Positions 62,746 through 64,000 of a stretch of 64,000 nucleotides of DNA are shown piece after piece. The DNA lies in NCBI GenBank assembly GCA_037127315.1, contig JBBBDQ010000332.1, positions 472,001 through 536,000 on the forward strand. Reading direction: 5' to 3'. The translations under genes were made by a program, and so were the position numbers. A model generated the notes under the pieces. The model was not told the DNA's origin. It did no database searches and was given only the letters and a program-made list of their open reading frames with translations. This DNA is from Ascarosepion bandense. Its lineage: Eukaryota; Mollusca; Cephalopoda; Sepiida; Sepiidae. The number at the start of each line of letters is the position of its first letter. The first letter of the stretch is position 1.

Positions 62746-63240
62746 AATAGACAAAAGCACGATTTACACTAGAATAAAAAAAGTATAAAGAGATTCACTT
62801 TATACTCGAGTCTACAAGTAAAAGACAAAAGAATTTTGAACAGTGAAATATAAAACGAGAAAGAATGTAGAAAAGAGAAAAACTGAAGTGAAGTAGACAC
62901 AAAATGGGGAAGGGAAATAAAACGGTGAAAGAGAAAAGGAAGGATCTATGAAGAATGTTGTATCGCCGAGGTGGATATGATACACAGAGAAAGTGTGCTG
63001 CGGTATTCAGTAAAATATCCGGTGGTAAAAGGATATACACAGAACCGTAGAATAGTCGCCGAAGTAATCAGCCCGACTTCTACTCGAATGACGCTCGAAT
63101 ATTACGCCTTGAATGCGACTATTCTTTACTTCAATAGATAATTTCAGCCATGGGCTAAAAGGGTCTATTTAATTGAGAGTTCTGCAGAGTTGCCAGCCAC
63201 TCTACAACAAAAGAAGTGGAAAGAGAAGTGAAATGTCAAT
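62746..63240. other. No recognised feature
   Basis: Purine-rich in part (62810-62950). Otherwise nothing recognised. Confidence 0.5.
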
Positions 63241-63249
63241 CTGGACCCA

Positions 63250-63470
63250 AGGCCATAAAGTAGAATGAAAAGATCGATAAAAAGAAAATGAAAGCGGGAA
63301 AGTTTAAGAAAAAGAGGATGAGAAAGACGATGGAAGAAAAAGAAAAAAAAAGAGGAAGGAGACGAAAGGCATAAAAGTAAAAGATGAAAAGGTAAAGATA
63401 GAGAAAATAAGGTAGAGAAGAAAGAGAAGAAGAAGAAGAAGAAGAAAAAGAAGAAGAAGAAGACAACGAC
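63250..63470. repeat. Polypurine tract with (GAA)n
   Basis: GAAAAG- and GAAGAAGAAG-rich plus strand, with a (GAA)n run at 63418-63462. Antisense Phe/Ser frames are artefacts. Confidence 0.9.
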
Positions 63471-63519
63471 CGGAATCGACAGAGGTTCAATAAAAACAGA
63501 TACATACAAAAAAAATATA

Positions 63520-64000
63520 CCCCCTTGTACAAATTAATTGAAACAACTGCTTTAGTTTCCTTTCTTTACGTTTTGGACGCACTGGAGTGAAAAGGTGTAA
63601 TCGATTTGTTTTTTTTTGTTGTTTTTTTTTTTCTCAGCTTAGGTCATTTGCAGTAGTAATAGGAATCGGTTTTCTGTGTGTATAATGAAAACTATTTCCT
63701 CCATGACTGCATCAGATTTATATCACACCCAGACGCTATTGTCTCGATTGTCGATTATTCGTCTTACAGCCAAAGAAGTGTACGAAAATTGTAGCGTTAC
63801 ACGAACATACTGGCAAGCCTTACAGAGAGATCGCGGATATAGTTAGTGTCATCTTTTCAAGTGTCAGTCGTGTGATCAAAGCGAACAAAGAAACAAGATA
63901 CATAAGTCCAAAACGTAAAAGAAAATGTGGTCGGTAGAGAAAAACAACGCCAAGAGACGACGTATACGTGATCAGGGAAGGTGTGAAAGATTTTAATTAA
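63520..64000 (+). mobile_element. Tc1-like transposon, 5' part, cut by window end
   Basis: After a TA (63518-63519) the element begins CCCCCTTGTACAAATTAATT, a Tc1-type end. About 250 bp of leader lead to the transposase start region. The 3' part lies outside the window, so the matching inverted repeat cannot be checked. Confidence 0.75.
63764..63997 (+). pseudogene. Tc1-like transposase, N-terminal DNA-binding region with in-frame stop
   Basis: The plus frame reads PKKCTKIVALHEHTGKPYRE, then IADIVSVIFSSVSRVIKANK, then ETRYISPKRKRKCGR, a TAG stop (63938-63940), then RKTTPRDDVYVIREGVKDF and an in-frame TAA at the window end. KIVALHEHTGKPYREIA and SVSRVIK form the paired-like helix-turn-helix, and KRKRKCGR is the GRPR-like linker. 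The catalytic DDE domain would lie beyond the window. The stop makes this copy inactive as it stands. Confidence 0.9.

Overview
This 64 kb window looks like repeat-rich, AT-rich invertebrate nuclear DNA. It has no bacterial-style gene packing, no convincing intact host gene, many TA, CA and GAAA microsatellites, and a dense layer of degraded transposons. From memory, the tRNA-derived SINE and LINE families look like those of octopus genomes, so a coleoid cephalopod (probably Octopus) is my best guess. That is an inference, not something the sequence states. All coding matter I recognise comes from mobile elements, and every piece is broken. Layout by region follows. (1) 0-9 kb: AT-rich DNA with hammerhead-ribozyme relics (about 1.7-5.1 kb), a 48-bp perfect inverted repeat (3.7 kb), two Helitron-like elements (6.0 and 8.0 kb), a reverse-transcriptase scrap (2.5 kb) and a large foldback (8.8-9.2 kb). 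(2) 9.8-11 kb: a broken reverse-strand coding region of a repetitive, unassigned protein family. (3) 12.8-15.5 kb: long polypurine tracts, a deleted 5S rRNA copy and a tRNA-SINE. (4) 17-22 kb: SINEs, a third Helitron-like element and a ~640-bp inverted-repeat element. (5) 23-29 kb: stacked 3' fragments of one LINE family, a 156-bp VNTR retroelement and LTR-like sequence. (6) 29-38 kb: Helitron, mariner, LINE and SINE fragments. (7) 37.8-44.2 kb: a hammerhead-ribozyme cluster, including two tRNA-headed SINEs that end in a hammerhead, plus an old ~310-bp tandem array. (8) 45.8-46.2 kb: a hAT-type MITE with an exact 8-bp target duplication. (9) 46.7-49.2 kb: a tandem array built around (TTTC)n. 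(10) 49-64 kb: LINE fragments in both orientations, a fifth Helitron-like copy, further VNTR arrays, a 97-bp minisatellite derived from a LINE coding segment, a full-length 5S-like sequence joined to a LINE 5' region, and the start of a Tc1-like transposon at the window end. The most interesting signal is the hammerhead series. At least five sequence types occur. Three copies (40733-40790 plus, 42293-42336 minus, 44095-44149 plus) keep every core nucleotide and all three stems, so they are predicted to self-cleave. One type sits at the 3' end of a short tRNA-derived SINE, a combination known to me from the Schistosoma Sm-alpha SINE and, for circular RNA retroelements, from metazoan retrozymes and Penelope-like elements. 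A second theme is sharing of 3' ends between retroelements: a VNTR-bearing non-coding element and a Jockey/CR1-like LINE end in the same ~60 bp, suggesting that the non-coding element borrows the LINE's machinery.
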